A stretch of DNA of 64,000 nucleotides from NCBI RefSeq assembly GCF_947503415.1, contig NZ_CANNDS010000001.1, positions 1,894,501 through 1,958,500 of the forward strand, in the 5' to 3' direction. Every line of letters starts with the position of its first letter. The stretch's first letter is position 1. A model generated the notes under the pieces. That model ran no database searches. It saw only the letters and a list, made by a program, of their open reading frames with translations, and was not told where the DNA came from. Source of the DNA: an uncultured Tateyamaria sp. Lineage in GTDB: Bacteria > Pseudomonadota > Alphaproteobacteria > Rhodobacterales > Rhodobacteraceae. Both the position numbers and the translations under genes were made by a program. Positions 50,733 through 60,063 of the stretch are shown in pieces.

Positions 50733-51722
50733 ATGCCTCAGGACATGCGCGCCGTCGAAATCACCAACCCCGGCGGACCGGAGGTGCTGCAGTCGGTCAC
50801 CAGACCACGTCCTGCGGCAGGTCACGGACAGGTTGTGATCGAGGTCGCTTGGGCCGGGGTAAACCGCCCTGATGCGCTGCAACGCGCCGGGCTCTACAAT
50901 CCTCCAGCTGGCGCAAGCGATCTGCCGGGATTGGAAGCGTCCGGCACCATTGTCGAGATTGGGACCGGCGTCAGCGACTGGTCGGTCGGCGATCAGGTCT
51001 GTGCCCTTTTGCCGGGCGGCGGTTACGCAGAATACGTTGCAACACCCGCGGCCCACTGCCTGCCCGTGCCCAATCGAATTGGCCTGAAAGAAGCGGCCTG
51101 CCTGCCCGAAAACTATTTCACTGTCTGGTCAAACGTGTTTTCACGTGGCGGCTTGAAGGGTGGCGAAAGGTTTCTCGTGCACGGTGGATCGTCGGGTATC
51201 GGCACCACGGCCATCCAACTCGCCAACCACTTCGGCGCCCGCGTCTTTGCCACGGCCGGATCCGACGACAAGTGCAAAGCCTGCCGCGATCTGGGGGCAG
51301 AGGTGGCCATCAACTACCGCGATGCAGATTTCGTCGACGTTTTGAAAGAGCAAGGTGGCGCCAATCTGATCCTGTGCATGGTCGGCGGCCCCTACATCGC
51401 CCGGAACCTGTCTGCGATGGCTGACGACGGGCGATTGGTTCAAATCGCTTTCTTGCAAGGCCCAAAGGCTGAGGTGAACTTTGCCCAACTCATGACCCGT
51501 CGCCTGACGATGACTGGCAGCACCTTGCGACCGCAAAGTGATCTGGCCAAGGCGCGTATCGCTCAGGATTTGCGTGAGGCGGTCTGGCCGCTACTGTCGG
51601 CGGGGCGGATCAAGCCTGTCATGGATTCCGAATTCCCACTCGACGAGGCGGCCGAGGCACACGCCCGTATGGAAAGCTCCGGACACATCGGCAAGATCGT
51701 TCTGGAAGTCGCAGGCGGGTAG
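50733..51722 (+). CDS. Zinc-type alcohol dehydrogenase-like quinone oxidoreductase
   Basis: A 329-residue MDR family protein of the QOR/PIG3 branch. MRAVEITNPGGPEVLQ, VNRPDALQRAGLYNPPAG, and the NADP motif FLVHGGSSGIGTTAIQLA near residue 145 are typical, and no zinc-ligand set is apparent. It reduces quinones or enones with NADPH; physiological role unknown. AGGATCAGGA precedes ATG 50733. Follows coq9, which may be coincidental. A family B repeat follows. Confidence 0.9.
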   Translation: MPQDMRAVEITNPGGPEVLQSVTRPRPAAGHGQVVIEVAWAGVNRPDALQRAGLYNPPAGASDLPGLEASGTIVEIGTGVSDWSVGDQVCALLPGGGYAEYVATPAAHCLPVPNRIGLKEAACLPENYFTVWSNVFSRGGLKGGERFLVHGGSSGIGTTAIQLANHFGARVFATAGSDDKCKACRDLGAEVAINYRDADFVDVLKEQGGANLILCMVGGPYIARNLSAMADDGRLVQIAFLQGPKAEVNFAQLMTRRLTMTGSTLRPQSDLAKARIAQDLREAVWPLLSAGRIKPVMDSEFPLDEAAEAHARMESSGHIGKIVLEVAGG

Positions 51723-51740
51723 TCTCTGATCCAAAGGCCG

Positions 51741-51820
51741 CCTTGCGGCGACACCACTATTTGTGGGGCTCTGCCCCTGCCCTTTGGGCCCCCCCGTGGT
51801 GTTTTTGGTCAGAAGAAACG
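51741..51820. repeat. Family B intergenic repeat (long copy)
   Basis: CCTTGCGGCGACACCAC, GGGGCTCTGCCCC, a CCCTTTGGGCC insertion, CCCCGTGGTGTTTTT and GGTCAGAAGAAACG follow in the same order as at 42013. Bases 51796-51820 form the right arm of a long inverted repeat with 51951-51975. Confidence 0.7.
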
Positions 51821-51950
51821 CATTCTTAAGGTTGACGCCTGTTTTGTCGTCGCGCGGTACAGGCTGTGGAGCCGATGGCCGTGTCAGGAGAAGCGTATGC
51901 TTCCCTCTTCGCCCGCGGTGCCCACATCGGATGAGTGGCGCGGGCGGTTT

Positions 51951-51988
51951 CGTTTCTTCTGACTGAAAATACCACCGCCGGAGGCTCC
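51951..51988 (-). repeat. Family B repeat in inverse orientation (partial)
   Basis: Read on the minus strand it gives GGAGCCTCCGGCGGTGG, TATTTTCAGTC and AGAAGAAACG; 22 of 25 bases agree with 51796-51820. It stands about 80 bases before the tetR start. The two copies flank about 130 bases with no gene. Confidence 0.6.
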
Positions 51989-52066
51989 TATACCTGTCAG
52001 ATGCGGTGCCGTCGGAAACAATGGGCGCGCATTCATGTGGTTGCCTCTTGAATTTGCGCACCAGGC

Positions 52067-52092
52067 GAGACATATGTGTCTCATGAGAGACA
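52067..52092. promoter_or_regulatory. Three-half-site operator over the tetR start
   Basis: GAGACA (52067-52072), TGTCTC (52077-52082) and GAGACA (52087-52092) at exact 10-base steps. Each neighbouring pair is a perfect inverted repeat with a 4-base spacer. The possible start codons 52074 and 52083 both lie inside. Confidence 0.75.
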
Positions 52093-52631
52093 AAAATGTA
52101 TCAATACCTGACCTCATCCTTGAGGCGGCCTTCGAGGTGTTCAGTCAAAACCCCGGCGCGTCCTTGGCGGATGTGGCCAAGCAGGCGGGCGTGGGACGCG
52201 CCACTTTGCATCGCCACTATGCGGGACGTGACGAGCTGATGGTCGCCCTGACATTGGCGGCGGCACAGGAGCTGGACGAGGCAGTGAACGCCGCAGTGGC
52301 TGACTGCAAAACCTATACCGAAGGGCTGGAAGTGGCCCTTGGGGCGATCCTGCCACTGGCAGCGCGGCACATGTTTCTGGCGACGGAACCAGCGACGCAC
52401 GACCCGCGTGTCGCGGAAGTTTACGCGTCACAAACCCGCGATCTGACCCATGACGTCGATATGGCCAAAGCCGAAGGCACGTTCGACCCGCACATCCCCA
52501 ATGAATGGATCGTGCAAGCCTATGAAAACCTGATCTACGCCGGTTGGGCAATGGTCTCTGCCGGCGATGCAACGCCGAAACAGGCCTCCGCTCTGGCATG
52601 GCGTACGCTGACACGAGGAGCCCGACCATGA
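52074..52631 (+). CDS. TetR family regulator
   Basis: A 185-residue regulator. HTH: ILEAAFEVFSQNPGASLADVAKQAGVGRATLHRHY (in parts), about residues 13-50. The start is ATG 52074 (MCLMRDKNV) or 52083; AGGCGAG upstream favours the first. Its start lies inside the half-site array, so the protein very likely represses its own operon. The sterol-desaturase gene begins inside its stop (ATGA), and the two form one unit. Confidence 0.85.
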   Translation: MCLMRDKNVSIPDLILEAAFEVFSQNPGASLADVAKQAGVGRATLHRHYAGRDELMVALTLAAAQELDEAVNAAVADCKTYTEGLEVALGAILPLAARHMFLATEPATHDPRVAEVYASQTRDLTHDVDMAKAEGTFDPHIPNEWIVQAYENLIYAGWAMVSAGDATPKQASALAWRTLTRGARP

Positions 52632-53488
52632 CCCCCGATATGCTTGAAACCCTTGGCAGGCAGATAGACGACGCATTTGTTCTGATCGGTCTTGCGATCC
52701 TGCTGATCGAACTGGCCGAAATGTTGTTCAAAGGCAGCCATCGCGGTCGGACCATCGCGGAAATGCTGGTCAGTGCCAGCACGCAAATCCCCTCCATTGC
52801 CGTGCAGATCTTTGTCCTGACTGGGGCTTATGTCATCTACTATATTCTGGCCGAATTGGCGCAGCCTTGGCAGATCCCGCTTGCTTGGTGGGGCATCGTG
52901 CTGGCGGTCATCGCCGCTGACTTCACCTATTATTGGGAGCACCGTATCGCACACGAGGTGCGTCTGCTCTGGACCCAGCACGCCGTGCACCATTCCTCGC
53001 GCGACTACAACATCATCACCGGGATCCGCTTTGGCCCGCTTGAGGGTGTGTGGAGCTTGATCATGCACATCCCCCTCGTCGTTCTTGGCTTTTCGCCGGA
53101 GTTGATCTTCTTTGGCATCATCACTGTGCTGGCCTACCAGACGTGGATCCACACCGAAGTCATCGGCAAGATGGGGTGGTTCGACGCGATCATGAACAGC
53201 CCCGCCAACCACCGTGTGCACCACGGCTGCGACGACAAGTATGTCGACAAGAACTACGGCGGGATCACCGTGATCTGGGACCAACTGTTCGGTACCTATC
53301 AGGCTGAGGAAGAAACCCCGCGCTACGGCCTCAAGCGCGATTTCGACAGCCGCAATCCCATCAGGGTCTGGTTCTCTGAATTGCCGGGGCTCTGGCGCGA
53401 CGTCGTCAATGCGCGCACTTGGAAAGAGGCGTGGCACTTCATGATGCGTCCGCCGGGGTGGCGGCCCTCAGCGGATGGGCGTGAATAG
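52628..53488 (+). CDS. Sterol desaturase/fatty acid hydroxylase family protein
   Basis: A 286-residue membrane enzyme with four or so helices and the three His boxes of the di-iron fatty acid hydroxylase superfamily: YYWEHRIAHE, HAVHHSSR and HRVHHGC (near residues 100, 117 and 195). It hydroxylates or desaturates a lipid or carotenoid-like substrate with O2, in the inner membrane. Coupled to the TetR gene by ATGA. Substrate unknown. Its end overlaps the RNase T2 gene by 21 bases on the other strand. Confidence 0.88.
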   Translation: MTPDMLETLGRQIDDAFVLIGLAILLIELAEMLFKGSHRGRTIAEMLVSASTQIPSIAVQIFVLTGAYVIYYILAELAQPWQIPLAWWGIVLAVIAADFTYYWEHRIAHEVRLLWTQHAVHHSSRDYNIITGIRFGPLEGVWSLIMHIPLVVLGFSPELIFFGIITVLAYQTWIHTEVIGKMGWFDAIMNSPANHRVHHGCDDKYVDKNYGGITVIWDQLFGTYQAEEETPRYGLKRDFDSRNPIRVWFSELPGLWRDVVNARTWKEAWHFMMRPPGWRPSADGRE

Positions 53489-54094
53489 CGCATCTCGGGC
53501 TGTGCAGTCGCGCACGACGTCCTGACCGCATGGCACCGGATGCAGATCGCGGCTCAGGCAAATGCGCGCCTCCTGAATGTGACCATCGCGGCAGGTGATG
53601 GTCACGCCATCTTTCTCAAACCCCGGATTGGCCTGCAAAAACGCCTCTTCCACAACCGACGCAGGCAGCTTCACGGTCTTGTCCAGCTTGCGAAACACCG
53701 GCGGGCGCACGACACTCTCATAGGCCCGACGCGACAGCGCGTAATAGGCTGGCGCCGACAGGCCCGAACAGACCCCATGTTTTTTCCACTGATGCCACGC
53801 CAGCCCGGACGTGCCCATGATGTCGGCCATATCGCGGGTCATCGCACGGCTTGGTGGGCGTTCCGCCGTGTTGCAATACTCGGGCCAGCCGCGATGATAT
53901 TGCGGCCAAAGCCCATGCATGATCCAGCCATGGTCATGGCGCGCATCGCACTGGTCTGATCCCCGGGCATCGCCCTCATAGGCACACCAGTTGGGCGACC
54001 AGCTCAAACTCAGCACATAGTAGTCAAAGGCGCCCGAACGGTCCTGCGCCCACGCCGCACCTGCCATCACCACCCAAATCAAAACAACGCGCAT
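53468..54094 (-). CDS. Ribonuclease T2 family protein
   Basis: A 208-residue secreted RNase with a signal peptide (MRVVLIWVVMAGAAWA). CAS1 is HGWIMHGLWPQ and CAS2 is WHQWKKHGVCSG; these carry the catalytic histidines. Cysteines in the flanking parts form disulfides. It cleaves RNA in the periplasm via 2',3'-cyclic phosphates. ATG 54094 has AAAGGA at 8 bases; a start 7 codons earlier exists. The 3' end overlaps the desaturase gene by 21 bases. Confidence 0.93.
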   Translation of the reverse strand: MRVVLIWVVMAGAAWAQDRSGAFDYYVLSLSWSPNWCAYEGDARGSDQCDARHDHGWIMHGLWPQYHRGWPEYCNTAERPPSRAMTRDMADIMGTSGLAWHQWKKHGVCSGLSAPAYYALSRRAYESVVRPPVFRKLDKTVKLPASVVEEAFLQANPGFEKDGVTITCRDGHIQEARICLSRDLHPVPCGQDVVRDCTARDALFTPIR

Positions 54095-54218
54095 GAGGCT
54101 TTCCTTTTTCGTCACAGCCGACTATATCCCGCTCAAGTTCCCCGACAATGGAAACCGCCTTGATCCCAAGGCAGCCTCTTTCAGGCGACGGGACAGTTAT
54201 GCATAGGAGCATGTGACA

Positions 54219-54971
54219 ATGGCAAAACCGATCATGGCCAAGGCCACCGCCGTCTGGCTGGTGGACAACACGACGATCAGCTTCAAGCAGATCGCCGATT
54301 TCGTTGGCATGCACGAACTGGAGGTGCAGGGCATCGCCGATGGCGACGTGGCCGCAGGTGTCAAAGGCTTTGATCCCATTACAAACAACCAGCTTACGCA
54401 GGAAGAAATCGACGCGGCCGAAGCCAGCCCGATGCACAAGTTGAAGCTCAAATTCAACGCGGCCGCCGTGGGCGAGGAAAAGCGCCGTGGCCCGCGTTAT
54501 ACGCCGCTGTCCAAGCGTCAGGACCGGCCTGCCGCGATCTACTGGCTGGTGAAATTCCACCCCGAATTGACGGATGGCCAGATCTCGAAACTGGTGGGCA
54601 CGACCAAGCCGACGATCCAGTCGATTCGTGAACGCACGCACTGGAACATCTCGAATATCCAGCCGGTGGACCCGGTGGCGCTGGGTCTGACCAAGCAGTC
54701 CGAACTGGATGCCGCCGTTCAAAAAGCCGCCGCCAAAAAGGCTGCTGATGGCGAGGTGATGTCCGACGACGAGCGTCGCAAGCTGGTCAGCACCGAGCAG
54801 TCCCTTGGCATGGAAGCAGAACCCAAGATTCCGACAGCCATCGAAGGGCTCGAAACCTTCTCGCTCGCCGACGATGGCGATGACGACAAGGAAGACGAAA
54901 GCACGCTTGTGGATGCGGACAGCTTCTTCAACCTGCCCAAGGGCGGCGACGACGAAGACGAACAACCCTAG
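54219..54971 (+). CDS. trcR: TrcR-type cell-cycle regulator (DUF1013)
   Basis: A 250-residue protein matching DUF1013/TrcR. The N-terminal MAKPIMAKATAVWLVDNTTISFKQI-type stretch is followed by LSKRQDRPAAIYWLVKFHPEL and ISKLVGTTKPTIQSIRERTHWN, an HTH-like region, and an acidic tail (DDGDDDKEDE). In alphaproteobacteria it is reported as a cell-cycle regulator. AGGAG lies 9 bases before ATG 54219; an in-frame GTG 54213 is less good. Confidence 0.88.
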   Translation: MAKPIMAKATAVWLVDNTTISFKQIADFVGMHELEVQGIADGDVAAGVKGFDPITNNQLTQEEIDAAEASPMHKLKLKFNAAAVGEEKRRGPRYTPLSKRQDRPAAIYWLVKFHPELTDGQISKLVGTTKPTIQSIRERTHWNISNIQPVDPVALGLTKQSELDAAVQKAAAKKAADGEVMSDDERRKLVSTEQSLGMEAEPKIPTAIEGLETFSLADDGDDDKEDESTLVDADSFFNLPKGGDDEDEQP

Positions 54972-55003
54972 GCATCACGCTTTTTCGGGAACTATTTACG
55001 GCC

Positions 55004-55792
55004 ATGCCGCGTTGCAGCGATATGGCCGTTTTCAATTTGCTTGATGCATCGCGGCTGCCGGCCTGCACTCGGGCGGCAGTCTTTCTGGATTTTGACGGGA
55101 CATTGGTGGATCTGGCCCCGACGCCGGACAGCATCGCAGTTCCCGACGCACTCGATACCCTTTTGTCAGACCTGTTGCGCTGTTTGGAAGGTGCAATTGC
55201 CCTCGTGTCCGGACGGTCCGTGTCCGACATAGTGCGCCACCTGCCGGGCTATACTGGCATCATCGTGGGCGGGCACGGCGCTGAATGGCGGGTGGGTGAC
55301 GCGGTGAAGCCACGTGTGAACGTCAACTCTGACGGCCTCTCCGTTCTCACCGACAGCGCTCACGCGTTCGCCGAAAACCACCCCGGTACACTGCTTGAAC
55401 GCAAACCCACCGGCGCCGTGCTGCACTACCGCGCAGCGCCCAAAATGAAGTCCCACGTCGAACAGATCGCCGATGAACTGGTCGCACAGCATCCGGAGTT
55501 CGAGGCGCATCCCGCAAAAATGGCCATTGAACTGCGTCCCAAAGGGGTCGGCAAGGACAAGGCGCTCGCCGATCTCATGGCCATGCCCCCGTTCAAAGGC
55601 CGGACCCCGTTGATGATCGGGGATGACACAACGGACGAGCCGGCACTCATCTGGGCTCAGGCCCGCGGCGGGCTAGGTATCAAGGTCGGCGAAGGGGACA
55701 GCCAAGCCCACCACCGCCTCGCTGATCCAAATGCCGTCCGCACCGTTCTGACCCATTGGGCGAAGGAGCATCCTGCATGTCTGGCAGACTGA
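55004..55792 (+). CDS. otsB: Trehalose-6-phosphate phosphatase
   Basis: A 262-residue HAD phosphatase. Motif I is AAVFLDFDGTLVDL (residues 25-38), the cap with SGRSVSDI and GGHGAEWRVGD, and motif III/IV is KGVGKDKAL with MIGDDTTDEPAL. It removes the phosphate from trehalose-6-P to give trehalose, the osmolyte. ATG 55004 or 55022 are both possible; the first has a better GGGAA. otsA starts inside its last codons. Confidence 0.93.
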   Translation: MPRCSDMAVFNLLDASRLPACTRAAVFLDFDGTLVDLAPTPDSIAVPDALDTLLSDLLRCLEGAIALVSGRSVSDIVRHLPGYTGIIVGGHGAEWRVGDAVKPRVNVNSDGLSVLTDSAHAFAENHPGTLLERKPTGAVLHYRAAPKMKSHVEQIADELVAQHPEFEAHPAKMAIELRPKGVGKDKALADLMAMPPFKGRTPLMIGDDTTDEPALIWAQARGGLGIKVGEGDSQAHHRLADPNAVRTVLTHWAKEHPACLAD

Positions 55793-57171
55793 TTGTAGTC
55801 TCCAATCGCATCCCGACAGAGGCTGAGCCGTCAGGCGGCCTTGTCGTTGCTTTGCACGATTGCCTGACGGCGCGTGGCGGGGTGTGGATCGGCACCAGTG
55901 GTGATCCGCAAGCGTCACCGGAACCCAAACTCCGCCAGATCGCCGACGGTCCATATACCCGCATGGTCTTCGATATATCGCCCGAAGAACATGAGGGGTA
56001 CTATTTGGGCTACGCCAATTCCGTGCTCTGGCCGTTGTTTCACCGGCGGGCGGACCTGATCGACCTGCAACCGGATTTTGCGGACCACTACATGGAGGTG
56101 AACCGCAGGCTGGCGCAGATGCTGGCGGACTTCACAACGCCGGACGACCTGATTTGGGTGCATGACTACCACTTCCTGCCACTGGCTGCATTGATGCGCG
56201 AGGCGGGCGTGACGGCGCGCATCGGTTTCTTCCTGCACATCCCCTTTCCCGTCGTGGCCGACATCATGGCGTTGCCGCAGGCTGGCGATCTTAAAACATG
56301 GGTCGCCGAATTTGACGTGTTCGGCGTGCAGACCCAAGGCGACGTGGCCCGCGTTATGGCGCATTACCGCGATGATCCTGGCGCTGTGTTCAACACCCAA
56401 GGGCGCATGGTCGCCTCCGATACGGGCATGCGCCCCCGGCACTTCCCCATCGGGATTGACGCGCAGGAGTTCGCCAAACTGGCCGCCCGTGAAGAGGTGA
56501 ACGTCCAACTTGGTATGACCGCCGGGCAAAAGCTGGTGCTTGGCGTGGATCGGCTCGATTATTCCAAGGGGTTGCGCCACCGTTTTGATGGGTTCGCAAC
56601 CTATCTGGACCGGCGCACACCCGACAGCCCCAAGGCGACATTGCTGCAAATCGCGCCCCCTTCACGTGAGGATGTGGATGCCTACCGCGATATCCGCACC
56701 GAATTGGAACAGACCTCGGGCATGATCAACGGCGCTCATGCCGAGCTTGACTGGACCCCGATCCGCTACATTCGTCGTTCGGTCGATCGCGATAGGTTGG
56801 CGGGACTGTACCGCCGTGCAGATGTAGCGATGGTGACGCCGCTAGCTGATGGCATGAACCTTGTGGCCAAAGAGTTCGTCGCAGCTCAGGACCCCGAAGA
56901 TCCCGGCGTGCTGATTCTGTCCCATTTTGCCGGGGCCGCGGAACAGCTCAGCGATGCACTGCTCGTGAACCCTTACGATCCGCAGGACGTTGCACTGGCG
57001 TTGGAGCAAGCGCTCGTTATGCCGCTGGATGAACGGAAACGGCGCCATGCGTCCTTGCGCGACAACGTTATGAAGGAAAACATTGGGTGGTGGACGGATC
57101 GCTACCTCACTGCGCTGCAAACCGCGCCCGCGCCGCAACCCGATCTTTATGTTCCCGGCTCCGCCGCCTAG
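55777..57171 (+). CDS. otsA: Alpha,alpha-trehalose-phosphate synthase (UDP-forming)
   Basis: A 464-residue GT20 enzyme. [70 protein letters not shown] and [20 protein letters not shown] are family blocks from N to C. It makes trehalose-6-P from UDP-glucose and glucose-6-P. Together with otsB it gives the OtsAB path for osmoprotection, a plausible partner for MscL in osmotic adaptation. GGAGC precedes ATG 55777, which overlaps otsB by 16 bases. Confidence 0.95.
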   Translation: MSGRLIVVSNRIPTEAEPSGGLVVALHDCLTARGGVWIGTSGDPQASPEPKLRQIADGPYTRMVFDISPEEHEGYYLGYANSVLWPLFHRRADLIDLQPDFADHYMEVNRRLAQMLADFTTPDDLIWVHDYHFLPLAALMREAGVTARIGFFLHIPFPVVADIMALPQAGDLKTWVAEFDVFGVQTQGDVARVMAHYRDDPGAVFNTQGRMVASDTGMRPRHFPIGIDAQEFAKLAAREEVNVQLGMTAGQKLVLGVDRLDYSKGLRHRFDGFATYLDRRTPDSPKATLLQIAPPSREDVDAYRDIRTELEQTSGMINGAHAELDWTPIRYIRRSVDRDRLAGLYRRADVAMVTPLADGMNLVAKEFVAAQDPEDPGVLILSHFAGAAEQLSDALLVNPYDPQDVALALEQALVMPLDERKRRHASLRDNVMKENIGWWTDRYLTALQTAPAPQPDLYVPGSAA

Positions 57172-57203
57172 ACTGCGGGTCAGTCCACAAGGGAACCGGC
57201 GCG

Positions 57204-58247
57204 ATGAACCAGTATGCAACAGTCGCGGGCGAGAGCCCCACGCATATCATTTGCGACCTTCGCAGCGACACCGTCACGCGCCCCGATGCCGCCATGCGCA
57301 AGGCCATGGCTGACGCGGATGTGGGGGATGATGTCTTTGGCGATGACCCCACGGTGAACCGCCTCGAAGCGACACTTGCCGAACGTCTGGGCAAAGAGGC
57401 GGGCGTGTTCCTTACGTCTGGCACTCAAAGTAATTTTGTGGGCCTTCTCGCCCACTGCGCACGTGGCGAGGAGATCATCACAGGTCGCCCCTACCACATC
57501 TATAAGTACGAGGCGAAAGGCACCTCCGTCCTAGGCGGTATCGCGTTGGAACCGCTGGATGTGGCGCAAGATGGCGCGCTTGAACCACGGGACATCACGG
57601 CGGCGGTCAAAGATGACGACCCACACATGCCCATCACCCGGCTTTTGGCGTTGGAGAACACGCATAACGGCATGGCGATCCCACTCACTCGGTTAGAAGA
57701 GGCTGTGCAGGCTGGGCACGACGCGTGCCTTGCCGTGCATCTGGACGGGGCACGGTATTTCAATGCCATCGCGGCCCTCAATTGCCCCGAAGCGGCGCTT
57801 GCAGACCTTTTCGATTCCGTTTCCATATGTCTGTCCAAGGGCCTTGGTGCGCCGATCGGCTCGGTTCTTGTCGGCCCGCAGGACCTGATCGACCGGGCCC
57901 GTCGCTGGCGCAAGATGCTGGGCGGTGGCACCCGGCAGGCGGGCATCCTAGCCGCCGCGGGTCTGTATGCGCTTGATCATAACATCGACCGTCTGTCCGA
58001 CGACCATGCCCGCGCCACACAACTGGCAGACGCCCTGCGCAGCTACGGTGACGTACAACATGCCACGAACATGATCTTTTTCACCCCCGAGGGTGGTGTG
58101 CAGCCCGACCTGCCACAGCACATGGCGGCGCACGGTGTGCAACTGACCGGAGCCACTGGCACCACACGGCTGGTTCTGCACAAGGACGTCACGGATGACG
58201 GTCTACGGGCCGCAATCACCGGATTCCGCAGCTACTTTGGTGGTTAG
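57204..58247 (+). CDS. ltaE: Low-specificity L-threonine aldolase
   Basis: A 347-residue fold-type I PLP enzyme. [37 protein letters not shown] and ENTHN are the LtaE start; [18 protein letters not shown] carries the PLP lysine near residue 205. It cleaves L-threonine (and L-allo-threonine, serine derivatives) to glycine and aldehyde. ATG 57204 is 33 bases after otsA. Confidence 0.94.
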   Translation: MNQYATVAGESPTHIICDLRSDTVTRPDAAMRKAMADADVGDDVFGDDPTVNRLEATLAERLGKEAGVFLTSGTQSNFVGLLAHCARGEEIITGRPYHIYKYEAKGTSVLGGIALEPLDVAQDGALEPRDITAAVKDDDPHMPITRLLALENTHNGMAIPLTRLEEAVQAGHDACLAVHLDGARYFNAIAALNCPEAALADLFDSVSICLSKGLGAPIGSVLVGPQDLIDRARRWRKMLGGGTRQAGILAAAGLYALDHNIDRLSDDHARATQLADALRSYGDVQHATNMIFFTPEGGVQPDLPQHMAAHGVQLTGATGTTRLVLHKDVTDDGLRAAITGFRSYFGG

Positions 58248-58383
58248 GACGACAAAACGACGCTCGACGAGTAACGGTACTGACCAACGTCAACGGCAGC
58301 CTAGAATTTCTTAACTATGACCCAATCTGGCAAATGTAGTTGCCCTCGGACCGCGATCGGGCCACCGCATGCAGCATTGCCAT

Positions 58384-58977
58384 CTATAAGGCCTTGCGCG
58401 CCCGCAGTGCCGCCGTGATCGTGCCATCGTCCAGATAGTCCAGCTCACCGCCGATCGGTACACCTTGGGCCAGCGACGTCAGCTTAACCTGTCCGTCCAG
58501 TTGATCCGCGATGTAGTGCGCCGTTGTTTGCCCGTCGATCGTAGCGTTCAAAGCCAGAATAACTTCCGTGATATTCTCGGTCTGCACCCGGTCAATCAGC
58601 CGCGGAATCCGTAGCTCGTCCGGTCCAATTGCATCCAAAGCCGACAACGTGCCACCCAGTACGTGATAGCGTCCCTTGAACACACCCGACCGCTCCATCG
58701 CCCACAGATCAGCGACGTCTTCGACCACGCAAAGTTCTGAGTTTGCGCGCTTTTCGGATGTGCAGATATCACAAACGTCACTGGTGCCGACATTCCCGCA
58801 GTTCAGGCATTCCCGTGCGGTGGCGGCGACAGTCTGCATCAAATCGGCAAGCGGTGTCAGCAACAGCGCGCGCTTGCGGATCAGGTGGAGCACAGCCCGT
58901 CGCGCAGACCGTGGCCCAAGCCCCGGCAGTTTCGCCATCATCTCGATCAGGTTGTCTATGTCACGTGTGCTGCTCAT
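58384..58977 (-). CDS. recR: Recombination mediator RecR
   Basis: A 197-residue RecR. Hh[22 protein letters not shown] at the N-terminus; Cys4 zinc finger with C57, C60, C69 and C72; Toprim [12 protein letters not shown]... to [18 protein letters not shown]. It works with RecF/RecO to load RecA at gaps. It belongs to the dnaX-ybaB-recR cluster, here with an extra gene between recR and ybaB on the other strand. Confidence 0.97.
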   Translation of the reverse strand: MSSTRDIDNLIEMMAKLPGLGPRSARRAVLHLIRKRALLLTPLADLMQTVAATARECLNCGNVGTSDVCDICTSEKRANSELCVVEDVADLWAMERSGVFKGRYHVLGGTLSALDAIGPDELRIPRLIDRVQTENITEVILALNATIDGQTTAHYIADQLDGQVKLTSLAQGVPIGGELDYLDDGTITAALRARKAL

Positions 58978-59098
58978 GTGCCCCAGACCCTATTGCGGTT
59001 TGGACAGAACAAAAAGGAAGTATTGCCATAGCGGCAGTTCACCAGTTCTCAACCCATTGGCCGTAGCGTGCTGAACGAACAAAATGGACAGGTCTTGT

Positions 59099-59707
59099 AT
59101 GCGACGCTTTCGGCCAACGCTTTGGGTATCAATGCTATTTCTGATATGTCCGGCCATGGTTTGGGCCTGCGCGTTTCCTGCACCGTTGCGCAGTGTGAAC
59201 ACAACGTTGCTTGCCGTTTTGGACAACGGTGGCACCGTCTCCATCCACCAACGTGAGGCACTCCGCCGGGCCATGTCACAGGTCACTCCCGACGCCCTGA
59301 AACGGACCCTCAGACAAGATATCGCGCGCCGTGACGCCCGCGCGGCGGGTGCCGTGATCGACACCGCAGTGGCGCTTGCCGGCGGGCGGGGTATGGCCGT
59401 CCCCCTTGAGTTGCGGGAAGACGTGGCGCGCCTCGAACAGGCCGTGCGCGGTGCGTGCACCGGGACGGCTGTTTCTGCCGGTGGCACGGAAGATGCAAAA
59501 AGTGCCGAACACGGCTCTGACCGGTCAGAAGGATCAGGTGGACGTGCGCTGACGTTTCGTGAAGGCGTCGCTCGGCTCAGCATCACCTTCACCATCTATT
59601 TGGCTTTTCTTGCGTTCCTGCTTGGTGCCCGCCGTTCGATCAAGGATCGGATAAGGGCAGCTCGAGCCGCCGAACCAGCGCAGCCGGATGACGCGGAGCT
59701 GATCTAG
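59099..59707 (+). CDS. Hypothetical exported protein with C-terminal membrane helix
   Basis: A 202-residue protein starting MRRFRPTLWVSMLFLICPAMVWAC, a signal-like segment with a possible lipobox (VWAC). The middle is helical, rich in Arg/Ala (residues 45-110), then a Gly/Ser linker, and a C-terminal helix SITFTIYLAFLAFLLGARR. No family is recognised. The stop overlaps the convergent ybaB stop by 4 bases. Start 59084 is also open. Confidence 0.6.
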   Translation: MRRFRPTLWVSMLFLICPAMVWACAFPAPLRSVNTTLLAVLDNGGTVSIHQREALRRAMSQVTPDALKRTLRQDIARRDARAAGAVIDTAVALAGGRGMAVPLELREDVARLEQAVRGACTGTAVSAGGTEDAKSAEHGSDRSEGSGGRALTFREGVARLSITFTIYLAFLAFLLGARRSIKDRIRAARAAEPAQPDDAELI

Positions 59708-60048
59708 AACGGTAGTTTCATACCCGGTGGCAGGCCCAGACCCTCGGTCAGTTTGCCCATCTCTTCCTGCGCACGTTCCTGCGCTTTCATCTGTGCATCC
59801 TTGATCGCAGCGAGGATCAGATCCTCGACCACTTCCTTGTCATCACCGTTGAAAATCGATGGATCAATATCCAGCGCTGTCAGCTCTCCCTTGGCCGTGG
59901 CCGTCGCCTTGACAAGGCCCGCACCACTTTCGCCGGTGACCATGACGTTGTGCAGCTCGTCCTGCATTTCCGCCATTTTGGTCTGCATTTCCTGAGCTTT
60001 TTTCATCATCCCGGCCATATCGCCGAGCCCGCCAAGTCCTTTGAGCAT
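59704..60048 (-). CDS. ybaB: YbaB/EbfC nucleoid-associated protein
   Basis: A 114-residue YbaB. MLKGLGGLGDMAGMMKKAQEMQTKMAEMQDE, in sections, and the end GKLTEGLGLPPGMKLPF are family signatures. It binds DNA as a dimer. ATG 60048 has GGAG at 6 bases; the ATG two codons earlier has none. It follows dnaX as in many bacteria. Confidence 0.95.
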   Translation of the reverse strand: MLKGLGGLGDMAGMMKKAQEMQTKMAEMQDELHNVMVTGESGAGLVKATATAKGELTALDIDPSIFNGDDKEVVEDLILAAIKDAQMKAQERAQEEMGKLTEGLGLPPGMKLPF

Positions 60049-60063
60049 AGTCATCTCCGAATG

